A stretch of 29,528 nucleotides of DNA. It comes from CALKGK01 sp964649515 (GTDB taxonomy: Bacteria > Bacteroidota > Bacteroidia > Flavobacteriales_D > Sanyastnellaceae). The notes beneath the pieces were generated by a model. That model was not told where the DNA came from and ran no database searches. It was given only the letters and a program-made list of their open reading frames with translations. The stretch is from positions 1 to 29,528 of the forward strand of contig CAZYPV010000041.1 in assembly GCA_964649515.1 (NCBI GenBank), read 5' to 3'. Positions 1 to 7,196 of the stretch are shown piece after piece. The position numbers were made by a program, and so were the translations under genes. Every line of letters starts with the position of its first letter. Position 1 is the stretch's first letter.

Positions 1-632
1 TTGAGCCAATTCTTCAGCCATTTTAGATTGGCTTTTTCTGCGGTGCAAAGCTCTTCCGAAGGCATTGCAATGGACCTTTCAAAATTGAAAAAGAAGGCCT
101 GACTTTGGGTGGGAACTCCTCCAATGGTGGTAATGTTGAGCATCAATGAGTCGCTTGCTTTCACTTTAAAATCATCACACAAGAAAAGCGCTTGCGTGTA
201 ATCCCCTAGGGAGTCAGAATAGTGATGATAAAGCAGCGGATCTTTGAAGGTTTCGTCACCTTCACACTTCAAACCCACCCCGCTGAGGGATTCAGTGTAT
301 TGCTCAAAGTAAAAAGCAATGTCGTCAATCGGCTTGTCCTCAAAAGGTCGTTCTTCAAAAAGGGTCAGCGTTAAGAAGCAATGAAGGGTGCTATCGAGCC
401 AAATGGCTTCTTGAAATGACAATTCTATGCTGGAAAAGAACATGGTTTGGCCTTCACCATCAAGCCAAGGAGCGTGTTGAAAAGTCAAATCAAGATCGGT
501 GTTGAGGATGGCCGAATCGTTTGTTGCTGATTCCAATTGAGCTGCAGAGGAACCAAGGATAGCAAGAAAAACAAGAACAAATAGATGCTTGATTTGGAAG
601 TTTTGATTCAGGAGGGTGATGATGTCGTTCAT
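1..632 (-). CDS. Secreted protein of unknown function (partial, runs off left edge)
   Basis: An open frame starts at the ATG at 630-632 and runs without a stop to the left edge, giving 210 complete codons. Residues 15-32 form a hydrophobic stretch (LKHLFVLVFLAIL-like) followed by GSSAAQ, which looks like a Sec signal peptide cut near residue 32. The mature part is acidic, with cysteines in FLCDD, LKCEGD and LHCFL, and has no motif I recognise. The C-terminus lies outside the window. It follows the alpha/beta hydrolase gene by about 110 bp on the same strand. An internal start nearer the hydrophobic stretch is possible. The coding call rests on the long stop-free frame with a plausible signal peptide. 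The function is unknown. Confidence 0.7.
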   Translation of the reverse strand, partial: MNDIITLLNQNFQIKHLFVLVFLAILGSSAAQLESATNDSAILNTDLDLTFQHAPWLDGEGQTMFFSSIELSFQEAIWLDSTLHCFLTLTLFEERPFEDKPIDDIAFYFEQYTESLSGVGLKCEGDETFKDPLLYHHYSDSLGDYTQALFLCDDFKVKASDSLMLNITTIGGVPTQSQAFFFNFERSIAMPSEELCTAEKANLKWLKNWL

Positions 633-741
633 GTTTATATTTGTTCCAATATTCTTTGATTGAACGCGAAGATCATCATAAATCGTGCAACTTTCTTTAT
701 ACCTTCCAGCATGATTCCTTTATTTCACCTTTGGTTGTTGC

Positions 742-1521
742 TCACCGTTGCACATGTTTTAAAAGCCACGCTAGGGTAAACTCCGGCGAAGCAATCGACC
801 ATGAATGGGGATGTCGTCTGCCATCTGCTCGAAAACCGAGTCCTTCTGTTTTGGTGATTACGGCATTTTCATTTCCAACGGACTGCAGATATTCAATGAA
901 TTTCTCACCAACAAAGGCATTGCAGTCTTGATATCCTCTACAGCGCTCCTCCATTAACCACTGGAGGTCGACTTCATGAAACAACATGACTGGGATATCT
1001 TTCAAAAAGCTAGCGTTCCCTCCTTGCGGATCACTGGTGTTGAAGCAAGATTGGCGGATGTAATTTTCTTGGGCTGATGGAAAAGATCCAAAATGTTGCT
1101 CGTAGTAATTCAGTATCCACTCCGCCTCTGCTTTTCCAAGTTCGAGTGCGTCTTTTTTGTCACAAATGCGTTCTAATTCACGCAGACAATACTGTCGGAG
1201 TTCCAAATGATCGAGCGGTGGATCAACCGCAAAAAGGGCCTTGGGAATGAAGCTTTGATCTTCGCGTTCAACAGCCATTTCAGCAAAACGAACGGCAATA
1301 AAACCACCCAAAGAAAATCCGCCCAAAAAGAATTCGTCCTTCAAGTTGTTTTCCTTTTTTACATGCGAAATGATGTGGCCAATGCGGGAGTAATTGTTTT
1401 CATCCAAAAAGAAATCCGACTGGTCAATGCCAATCACCAAAATTCCATACTCCACCGCAGCATCCGGGATTTTTGTTTCTGCAAGGATGTTTTTTGCTTT
1501 TCCAGCGCCACCGTCGAAGAG
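742..1521 (-). CDS. Alpha/beta hydrolase, N-terminus lost in assembly gap
   Basis: The last 259 codons of a serine hydrolase are present. The frame enters from the N gap at 1521 and stops at 742. The sequence shows a DGGAGK oxyanion-region motif at its start, the nucleophile elbow GFSLGG, an acid-residue candidate in LFHEVDLQW, and a C-terminal histidine in RRHPHSWS. These are spaced as in the alpha/beta hydrolase fold (esterase, lipase or dienelactone-hydrolase type). Only some 20-40 residues should be missing, since DGGAGK normally follows the first core strand. There is no way to see whether a signal peptide exists. The substrate is unknown. The upstream gene on this strand is the lipoprotein cut by the same gap. 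Confidence 0.8.
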   Translation of the reverse strand, partial: LFDGGAGKAKNILAETKIPDAAVEYGILVIGIDQSDFFLDENNYSRIGHIISHVKKENNLKDEFFLGGFSLGGFIAVRFAEMAVEREDQSFIPKALFAVDPPLDHLELRQYCLRELERICDKKDALELGKAEAEWILNYYEQHFGSFPSAQENYIRQSCFNTSDPQGGNASFLKDIPVMLFHEVDLQWLMEERCRGYQDCNAFVGEKFIEYLQSVGNENAVITKTEGLGFRADGRRHPHSWSIASPEFTLAWLLKHVQR

Positions 1522-1621
1522 NNNNNNNNNNNNNNNNNNNNNNNNNNNNNNNNNNNNNNNNNNNNNNNNNNNNNNNNNNNNNNNNNNNNNNNNNNNNNNN
1601 NNNNNNNNNNNNNNNNNNNNN
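1522..1621. other. Assembly gap 1 (100 N)
   Basis: A run of exactly 100 N, the usual placeholder for a scaffold gap of unknown length. It removes the C-terminus of the lipoprotein gene on its right and the N-terminus of the hydrolase gene on its left, both on the minus strand. The two flanks share no terminal overlap, unlike gap 2. Any frame that appears to cross the Ns is an artefact. Confidence 0.98.
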
Positions 1622-2018
1622 TGGCGCCGTTGGGTCCGGGCGCGCAAACGTTATCGTCGTGTTCGATTGCAAAAGTAGCACTATTCACAGCGCCGAGAAG
1701 GGTATTGCACTTGTAAAGCGAACCGTCCAATTCGATGTCCAGTTCCTGTTGTTGGTCGTTTTCAGGCCAATCAACGAGCAGAGCACTATCCCCCGCAAGC
1801 GCTATGTTTCCCACGTATTCAATGGTGTCGTAGGATGTTGTTCCCGATCCAAGCACGGTGAAGGAGTAGTAGTAAGTGAAATCATAGGTTCCGAGGTATT
1901 GCTCGCGATAATCTTCAATGGGTAGTATTTCTTTTGCGCTTTCTTTTTGACATGAGGAGAAAAAGCAAAGCAAAGAAATGGTCAAGACGAAGATGACGGG
2001 ATGGAGTTTTGATTTCAT
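1622..2018 (-). CDS. Lipoprotein of unknown function (C-terminus lost in gap)
   Basis: The gene starts at the ATG at 2016-2018 and gives 132 residues before the gap. The N-terminus is a textbook lipoprotein signal: Lys residues, the hydrophobic core VIFVLTISLLCFF, then the lipobox ending SSC with the lipidated Cys at residue 23. The mature part (LGTYDFTYYYSF, GNIALAGDSALLVDW) has the alternating pattern of a small beta-barrel or lipocalin-like domain common in Bacteroidota lipoproteins, but I cannot name a family. A TAACTTTC element at 2045-2052 on this strand is one base away from TAnnTTTG and could be its promoter. Confidence 0.75.
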
Positions 2019-2089
2019 GGATGATGCATGATATGATGTGTCATGAAAGTTAAGCTATTTCTCTGACTTTGAATCAAAAGCCGAACGGC

Positions 2090-3058
2090 TCAGGTTTTGC
2101 TTGAAGGTGCTAGCTCTACACTCACATGAAAAAGGGCGTCTCCTTTGTTGATGATGGGAGAGGTATTGAGTCCGAATACATAACAATCGAAGGGCGCTTT
2201 TATGGATTTTTCGAAAAGGCCGTAAGGATCGGAAATCCGACCGATTTTCTCTTTTTTTCTGACAAAACTCCCATTTTCCACCTGCGATTCAAACAATCCT
2301 GCGTGTCCAGCCCGAATCCACTTGCTTTTGGTGATGTGTATTGATTTGGTTTTGTCCTTGGCTTCAGCTTGAAACATTCCGAGGTGGCACATGACATTTT
2401 GAGCACCTTGAACGCCAATTTTGATCATTTTTTTATCCAGATGCAGTGCTTTTCCACCTTCAAAAACAAGTGTGGGAACCCCAAGGGCATCGAGGGCATC
2501 GCGCAATGATTTTTTGATGTTCTTGGATTCGAGAATGAAAGGTGCATCAAATACTTTAGCCAAGGTTTCATGTATGCTTTCTCCCGGTGTAAAACGCACA
2601 TTTGGAAAATTTTCTCGTGCTGCTCCTCCGGTGTGATAGTCCAAAGCGTAATCTACTTGAGGCGCAATTTCTTGCATGAAACTGTAGGCAAACTGAGCTG
2701 CCAAGGAGCCTTTAGGGGATCCGGGAAACATGCGATTGAGGTCCCTGCCATCAGGAAACTTCCGATCTTGATTCAAATACCCAAAGGCATTGAGTACAGG
2801 AATGCAGATAACGGTTCCTTTTTCTGGTTTGTTGAGTTTTTTGCGGATGATGTCGCGTACAATCGCCACTCCGTTGGTCTCATCGCCGTGCACCCCGCCG
2901 AGAATGAGCATTACCGGACCATCTTTTTTGGCTCTTTCTACAATTACGGGGACGCTAATGTGGTTCCTCGTATGCAGTTTGGCCACCTCCATTTCGAGAA
3001 AATGGCTGCTTCCTCGGGTGATTTCTGTCCCGAGGATTTGAATGTTAGTCCTCCACAT
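2090..3058 (-). CDS. Succinylglutamate desuccinylase/aspartoacylase-family zinc carboxypeptidase (M14, AstE-like)
   Basis: This 322-residue protein has the full metal and catalytic set of the AstE/ASPA branch of M14 peptidases: GGVHGDE (zinc ligands His57 and Glu60), DLNRMFPG at 106-113, DYHTGG with zinc ligand His142, and catalytic Glu200 in FEGGKA. Residues from about 235 to the end form the beta-rich C-terminal domain usual for the family. Such enzymes hydrolyse the amide bond of N-acyl amino acids. The substrate here is not known, and genes for arginine succinyltransferase catabolism are absent. The start codon lies inside the end of rimK (14-bp overlap), so the two are probably translationally coupled. 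The context suggests it acts on a product related to the RimK ligase. That last point is inference. Confidence 0.9.
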   Translation of the reverse strand: MWRTNIQILGTEITRGSSHFLEMEVAKLHTRNHISVPVIVERAKKDGPVMLILGGVHGDETNGVAIVRDIIRKKLNKPEKGTVICIPVLNAFGYLNQDRKFPDGRDLNRMFPGSPKGSLAAQFAYSFMQEIAPQVDYALDYHTGGAARENFPNVRFTPGESIHETLAKVFDAPFILESKNIKKSLRDALDALGVPTLVFEGGKALHLDKKMIKIGVQGAQNVMCHLGMFQAEAKDKTKSIHITKSKWIRAGHAGLFESQVENGSFVRKKEKIGRISDPYGLFEKSIKAPFDCYVFGLNTSPIINKGDALFHVSVELAPSSKT

Positions 3059-3923
3059 TTCGCTCGATGTACTTCACGATTTCCTTGGCAATGTCTTTTT
3101 GCGTAGCGCGTTCAATGCCCTCAAGCCCGGGAGATGAATTCACTTCGAGCACCATGGGGCCATCTGAAGATTGAAGCATATCAACCCCAGCAACCCCCAA
3201 GCCCATTGCTTTGGCGGCTTTGATGGCGGTCAACTCTTCCTTGGTAGTGAGTTCAATCAATGAAGCGGTTCCACCCCGGTGCAAGTTTGATCGAAATTCG
3301 CCTTCTTTTCCTTGTCGTTTCATGGCGCCTACCACCATTCCATCGACCACAAAAACGCGGATGTCTGCTCCACCTGATTCGGCCACAAACTGCTGGGCAA
3401 TCACGCGGGCCTTCACACCATCAAAAGCTTCCATTACCGATGTGGCAGCATTCCGGGTTTCAGCAAGAACAACTCCCAAACCTTGAGTTCCTTCAAGCAA
3501 TTTAAGGATCAAAGGAGCACCGCCAACGCTTTCAATGACGTGGTCGGCATGCTTGGAACCATTGGCAAACACGGTCTTGGGCAAACCCACACCCGCTCGG
3601 GCCAAGATTTGCAAACTGCGCAATTTATCTCTGGAGCGCACCAAAGCTTGTGATTCGACGGCAGAGAAAATTTTCATCATTTCGAACTGACGCACCACGG
3701 CCGTTCCGTAGAAGGTGACCGAGGCACCAATGCGGGGGATGATGGCATCAACGTCGTTCAAATAAGCTCCTTGATAGAAGATTTTTGGCGATTTTTTCTC
3801 CAATTCGATGATGCATTTCAAGGGGTCCACAATGATGGCTTCGTGGTCTCTGGCTTCAATGGCTTCTACCAATCGAATGGTGGAGTAAAGTTTAGGGTTT
3901 CTCGAAAGAATGGCAATTTTCAT
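3045..3923 (-). CDS. rimK: RimK-type alpha-L-glutamate ligase (ATP-grasp)
   Basis: The 292-residue protein has the RimK layout: an N-terminal domain (MKIAILSRNP, IIPRIGAS), then the ATP-grasp core with LLEGTQGLGVVL (ATP-binding loop), GADIRVFVVDG, the substrate loop GEFRSNLHRGG, and the metal site GVDMLQSSDGPMVLEVNSSPGLEGIE. In gamma-proteobacteria RimK adds glutamates to the C-terminus of ribosomal protein S6. Homologues also glutamylate other acceptors, and the acceptor here is unknown. The gene sits between the retropepsin-like protease gene (38 bp upstream) and the AstE-like gene (overlapping downstream). Its own start is preceded at 4 nt by a promoter-like CACCTTTG, so it may also be transcribed separately. 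Confidence 0.92.
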   Translation of the reverse strand: MKIAILSRNPKLYSTIRLVEAIEARDHEAIIVDPLKCIIELEKKSPKIFYQGAYLNDVDAIIPRIGASVTFYGTAVVRQFEMMKIFSAVESQALVRSRDKLRSLQILARAGVGLPKTVFANGSKHADHVIESVGGAPLILKLLEGTQGLGVVLAETRNAATSVMEAFDGVKARVIAQQFVAESGGADIRVFVVDGMVVGAMKRQGKEGEFRSNLHRGGTASLIELTTKEELTAIKAAKAMGLGVAGVDMLQSSDGPMVLEVNSSPGLEGIERATQKDIAKEIVKYIERNVED

Positions 3924-3927
3924 GTCG

Positions 3928-3935
3928 CAAAGGTG
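3928..3935 (-). promoter_or_regulatory. -7 element in front of rimK, overlapped by a direct repeat
   Basis: On the minus strand CACCTTTG matches the Bacteroidota -7 consensus TAnnTTTG in seven of eight positions, allowing for the two free ones. It is separated from the rimK ATG by only CGAC, so a transcript from here would have almost no leader. The 9-mer AAGGTGTAC (plus strand) occurs at 3930-3938 and again at 3949-3957, 19 bp apart, and could be an operator over the promoter. No good -33 TTTG is seen. Confidence 0.4.
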
Positions 3936-3961
3936 TACGGTTTTTCTTAAGGTGTACTGGG

Positions 3962-4405
3962 TTATTTTGAGCTGTTTTTCTTTTTCCTTCTATAGGATTG
4001 ATTTCTAATCGCGGTGTTTACAAGGAATTTCCCGTTGAGGAATTTTCTTCCGAGCAACACGGGGAATTTCATGTTGGAACGTTCACTTAAGGTAAGCCGG
4101 ATGTCATGTTCCTCGCCAAAAACGATCACTTTCGTGCGAATGGCATATCGGTCTTCACTTTCGCCAAAGGAATTTTTTACTGTGCGAAGGCTGAACTGTG
4201 TGGTGCGTTTTTTTTCGGGAGTGAAATGGGGATGACTGGGGTCCAACAACTGAAATTCCAGCACTTGTTCACCGTTTTCCTCAATCACCGCGGCAAAAGA
4301 GCAATGTATGGAGGAGGTATATGCTCCCGTATCTGTTTTTACAGGCAGGTTTTTCAGCCCGAATTCGGGGAAGTCAATACGGTCGCTTCGGCCAATTATT
4401 TCCAT
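3962..4405 (-). CDS. Retropepsin-like aspartic protease (annotated elsewhere as RimK-linked 'ATP-dependent zinc protease')
   Basis: From the ATG at 4403-4405 the protein is 147 residues and begins MEIIGRSDRIDFPEFG, as family members do. The frame stays open upstream to 4606, but those extra residues are Ser/Cys-rich and unlike the family. VKTDTGAYTSSIHC holds the aspartic-protease triad Asp25-Thr-Gly, and FPVLLGRKFL near the C-terminus is the second conserved block. These features mark the COG4067/PF05618 family. It is named a zinc protease in databases but has no zinc motif. In Pseudomonas the relative RimB works with RimK. Here it is the first gene of the module with rimK and the AstE-like gene. 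By inference it could trim glutamate tails made by RimK. Confidence 0.85.
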   Translation of the reverse strand: MEIIGRSDRIDFPEFGLKNLPVKTDTGAYTSSIHCSFAAVIEENGEQVLEFQLLDPSHPHFTPEKKRTTQFSLRTVKNSFGESEDRYAIRTKVIVFGEEHDIRLTLSERSNMKFPVLLGRKFLNGKFLVNTAIRNQSYRRKKKNSSK

Positions 4406-4476
4406 GCTTAAGTTGCTTTTATCCAATAGCTTCCCTTCATGGCTTATGCTATGGCTTGTGCTGCATTTATCGGCCC

Positions 4477-4484
4477 TAAAAGTA
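4477..4484 (-). promoter_or_regulatory. Probable promoter of the retropepsin-rimK-AstE module
   Basis: In the 274-bp gene-free stretch 4406-4679, the minus strand has TACTTTTA (seven of eight against TAnnTTTG), preceded 19 bp upstream by TTCG within TTGTTTCG, a fair -33 element. It would give a leader of about 65 nt before the ATG at 4405. I see no terminator hairpin or riboswitch in the rest of the spacer. Confidence 0.4.
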
Positions 4485-4679
4485 GATAAGTTCAATCGAT
4501 TTACGAAACAACAAGAACGAAACTGCTTAGTGGTCAATTGAGATGATGGCTGAACTGCTGAGTTGACTGTTTGGCGCACCAGAAACAGATTGGAATGGCG
4601 TGACAAACATCTTCACTCACCCTTTCATTAAATCGGCCATGACAACAATTCATCACGAATAATAATCCGTTCTAAAAGC

Positions 4680-5048
4680 TCATTTCTGGATTTTGAGTTG
4701 GAACTTTTTGTTCGCAAGTTCTAGCGCTACTTCAAGGATTTCGGAGATCTCTTCCAACGGTAGATCGCGCTCGGGATCGATCAAAAGAATCTTCATCAAT
4801 TTTCGGTCGCCCTGCTCAAGAAGGGGATGCTCCATGTGGATGCCGTCAGACCAAAGGATGTAAGGCTGATTGGTTTTTTTGTGGATGGACAAAAAGCAAA
4901 ACATTCTTTTTCCCTTCATGAAACAGGGAATGCCCCACTTGATGGCTTCGTTCACCTTAGGATGAGCATCGAGAATGAGCTTGCGTAAAGCGAGAAGGCA
5001 TGAACGGTGCGGTTCAGGTTGTTTTTCGTAGTAGTGATCGGTTTGCAT
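4680..5048 (-). CDS. DUF1801 (YdhG-like) domain protein
   Basis: This small 122-residue protein matches the DUF1801/YdhG pattern: EAIKWGIPCFMKGKRMFCFLS (the conserved KWG-P-F followed by a strand) and PYILWSDGIHMEHPLLEQGDRK in the second half. Relatives include Bacillus Fra, proposed as an iron chaperone, but for most members the role is unknown. There is no signal peptide, so it is cytoplasmic. It starts 21 bp after the stop of the upstream lipoprotein gene on the same strand, so the two are probably co-transcribed. Confidence 0.85.
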   Translation of the reverse strand: MQTDHYYEKQPEPHRSCLLALRKLILDAHPKVNEAIKWGIPCFMKGKRMFCFLSIHKKTNQPYILWSDGIHMEHPLLEQGDRKLMKILLIDPERDLPLEEISEILEVALELANKKFQLKIQK

Positions 5049-5069
5049 TTTCGTTTCAAAAAGGACAAA

Positions 5070-6071
5070 TTAGTTCTTAATGATTTCCTCCAAGAGACTG
5101 GGATCTCCTTTTTGTCTTCGTTCACTCAAAGTTCGAAGCAGTTCGTGGTAGTTGGCCCAGTTGCGGTCGTGTTCTTTGAAATCTTCGAGATAAGGCCCCG
5201 ACACCAAGTGGAGAATGCTCGATTTGCGGTCGGGATTCTCTTCAATAAAGAACTTCTGAACGTAATTTTCTCCGTCAATGGTGTAGTCCATTTGCGCGTA
5301 AACACCTTCCCAAGCAGCCGTAACTTCGCCCACATTTTCTTTTGAATCAGAGGTATATGGATAGGCTACTTTTGCATGTCGTTGCCAGGCCTTAGGAAGA
5401 AAGGCATCACTACCCAAGCTGGTCATCAATTCACGTTCAAATTCGAGGGAGGTGAGCATTCGCCATACCTTTTCTGGAGTAGCGTTGATTTCTAGGTTTC
5501 GCGAAACAAAGGGTCGGTCGCCCAAAGACTTTACCGCAAGGTCGTCCAAAAACTCAATCTCATTCCATCGAGCAGAACCGTTTCCACCATTGGCATAACG
5601 GAAACCTACAATGGAGTCCTGTTCAACCACAATGGCTTGAATCACAATAACCAGTTCTTCTTTTTCGGTGAATTCGTTGTAGTAAGTAGCCACTTTTGGA
5701 AGGGCAAGGTCCAAAGCCTTTGCGTTGGGATGTTTTTCAGGATCAATATAAATGAGGGAACGCCCCGATTGTGCCTCCTCCTGCGTTGGGAGTCGACCTT
5801 CAATGACTTCGATTTTATCTAAGTCTTGGATGTCCATTGGAGGAAAGCCTTTCAGGTTATCCGGGCAATACCATCCGCCATAGGGATGGGGAGTTACCAT
5901 AGCTTTTTCGTCTTTTTCTGGAATTTCGTCCGAACAGGCGACGGAGACGATTGCGCTTTTTTCAGCTGGGGTATTTTGTTGATCATTGAGGACGTTCGTG
6001 TCACAACCAGCAAGAAGATAAACGAAGAGGGAAAGTCCGAAAATGGAAGAGGTTTTGCTTGTAAAAATCAT
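5070..6071 (-). CDS. Lipoprotein with a possible C-terminal SRPBCC/START-like domain
   Basis: I choose the ATG at 6069-6071 because MIFTSKTSSIFGLSLFVYLLAGC is a proper lipoprotein signal with the lipidated Cys at residue 23. The frame is open to 6113, but that would bury the signal. The 333-residue protein has a region around residues 80-190 (PHPYGGWYCPDNLKGFPP, EKEELVIVIQAIVVEQDSIVGFRYANGG) that I do not recognise. RNLEINATPEKVWRMLTS follows at about residue 195, the typical first strand and helix of SRPBCC polyketide-cyclase-like folds. The SRPBCC assignment rests on that stretch and is tentative. Placement in the periplasm or outer membrane follows from the lipobox. The DUF1801 gene follows directly. 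Confidence 0.75.
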   Translation of the reverse strand: MIFTSKTSSIFGLSLFVYLLAGCDTNVLNDQQNTPAEKSAIVSVACSDEIPEKDEKAMVTPHPYGGWYCPDNLKGFPPMDIQDLDKIEVIEGRLPTQEEAQSGRSLIYIDPEKHPNAKALDLALPKVATYYNEFTEKEELVIVIQAIVVEQDSIVGFRYANGGNGSARWNEIEFLDDLAVKSLGDRPFVSRNLEINATPEKVWRMLTSLEFERELMTSLGSDAFLPKAWQRHAKVAYPYTSDSKENVGEVTAAWEGVYAQMDYTIDGENYVQKFFIEENPDRKSSILHLVSGPYLEDFKEHDRNWANYHELLRTLSERRQKGDPSLLEEIIKN

Positions 6072-6243
6072 AAGGAAGTGAATCAAGTACTCGTCCAATT
6101 TAGCGTTATTCATTTAGAACAGATATTAAAAAGTGGTAAATATGTGCAAGGAATGAAAGCGCTGCCTCATGAACTTTGAATTGGAGGTGGTGTTTTAAAT
6201 GCCACTGAGCAAGCTTCATCACCAAGAGAAAAACGAGCAAAGA

Positions 6244-7152
6244 ATGACACACCTGAAATTAGCATTGGACTGGACCCCGAACATCAATCACATTGGCTTT
6301 CTCATCGCCAAAGAACTTGGGTTCTACGAAAATCGTGGGGTTGAGCTTGAATTGATTGATCCTTTGGCAGACAATTATTCAACCACTCCAGGGAAGAAAC
6401 TAGAGCTGGGCATGGTTGACTTTGCAATCGCTCCGTTTGAAACTGTGGTGAGTTTGAACAATAAGAAGAACGCAGTCCCTGTGAAGGCCATTTATACCAT
6501 TTTGCAAGAAGACTTAAGTTGTATTGCAACGTTGAAGTCGTCCAAGATCACCTCTCCCAAGGGCTTGGATGGAAAGATTTACGCGTCGTACAAAGCGAGG
6601 TATGAAGACCATATTGTGCGAGAAATGGTGACGAACGATGGCGGAGCAGGGGATTTGAACATCATTTATCCAGAGAAGTTAGGTATTTGGAATACCCTTT
6701 TGAAGAAGAAAGCTGATGCCACCTGGATTTTTGATAATTGGGAGGGAGTTGAAGCAAGGAGCAAGGGAATTGAGCTCAACTCCTTTGCAATGGCTGATTA
6801 CGGCATTCCTTATGGATATTCTCCCATCGTGTTGGCGCATACCGATAAAATAGGTAGCCAGCAAGAGGCCTATTCAGGATTCGTTCAAGGCACTCGTGCT
6901 GGATTCTTGCATGTGAAAGATCATCCTGACGAAAGCAAAAAGATCCTGAGCAAGTACTTACCCAGAGAAGATTTGAAGAACATCGACTTGGATCGATCCA
7001 TCTCCTTTACTGCTCCTTATTTTGGGGATGAAGATTCTTGCGGAAAAATGCAGGATAAAAGAGTCGGTCATTTTCTGCAGTGGCTCACGAATCGCGGTTT
7101 GGAACACAAGGGTATTTTGGATCAAGACCTGTTCACCAATGAGCTTTTTTGA
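6244..7152 (+). CDS. NMT1/THI5-like substrate-binding protein without signal peptide
   Basis: The protein of about 302 residues begins MTHLKLALDWTPNINHIGFLIAKELGFYENRGVELE in segments that fit the ThiY/THI5 (PF09084) pattern, with the family's first strand right at the start. MVDFAIAPFE and GIPYGYSPIVL are further conserved blocks. An ATG at 6199, preceded by GGAGG, would add 15 polar residues and still give no signal peptide or lipobox. The protein is therefore probably cytoplasmic, odd for an ABC-transporter binding protein. No permease or ATPase gene is nearby. The CCCFC iron motif of yeast THI5 is absent. A role in pyrimidine or thiamine-precursor handling is suggested only by family membership. 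The neighbours on both sides are on the opposite strand. Confidence 0.85.
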   Translation: MTHLKLALDWTPNINHIGFLIAKELGFYENRGVELELIDPLADNYSTTPGKKLELGMVDFAIAPFETVVSLNNKKNAVPVKAIYTILQEDLSCIATLKSSKITSPKGLDGKIYASYKARYEDHIVREMVTNDGGAGDLNIIYPEKLGIWNTLLKKKADATWIFDNWEGVEARSKGIELNSFAMADYGIPYGYSPIVLAHTDKIGSQQEAYSGFVQGTRAGFLHVKDHPDESKKILSKYLPREDLKNIDLDRSISFTAPYFGDEDSCGKMQDKRVGHFLQWLTNRGLEHKGILDQDLFTNELF

Positions 7153-7196
7153 TTCATCCTCTACTTGAACAAAGGGGCTTGGAAGATACCACTATG

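Noticed and set aside
742..1647. Continuous frame across gap 1 joining the lipoprotein side to the hydrolase
   Set aside because: The frame contains only Ns between 1522 and 1621 and uses a different frame from the lipoprotein on the right flank, so the join is an artefact.
2570..3106. 178-codon plus-strand frame opposite the AstE-like gene
   Set aside because: It mirrors a gene with an intact M14 active site and has no motif of its own.
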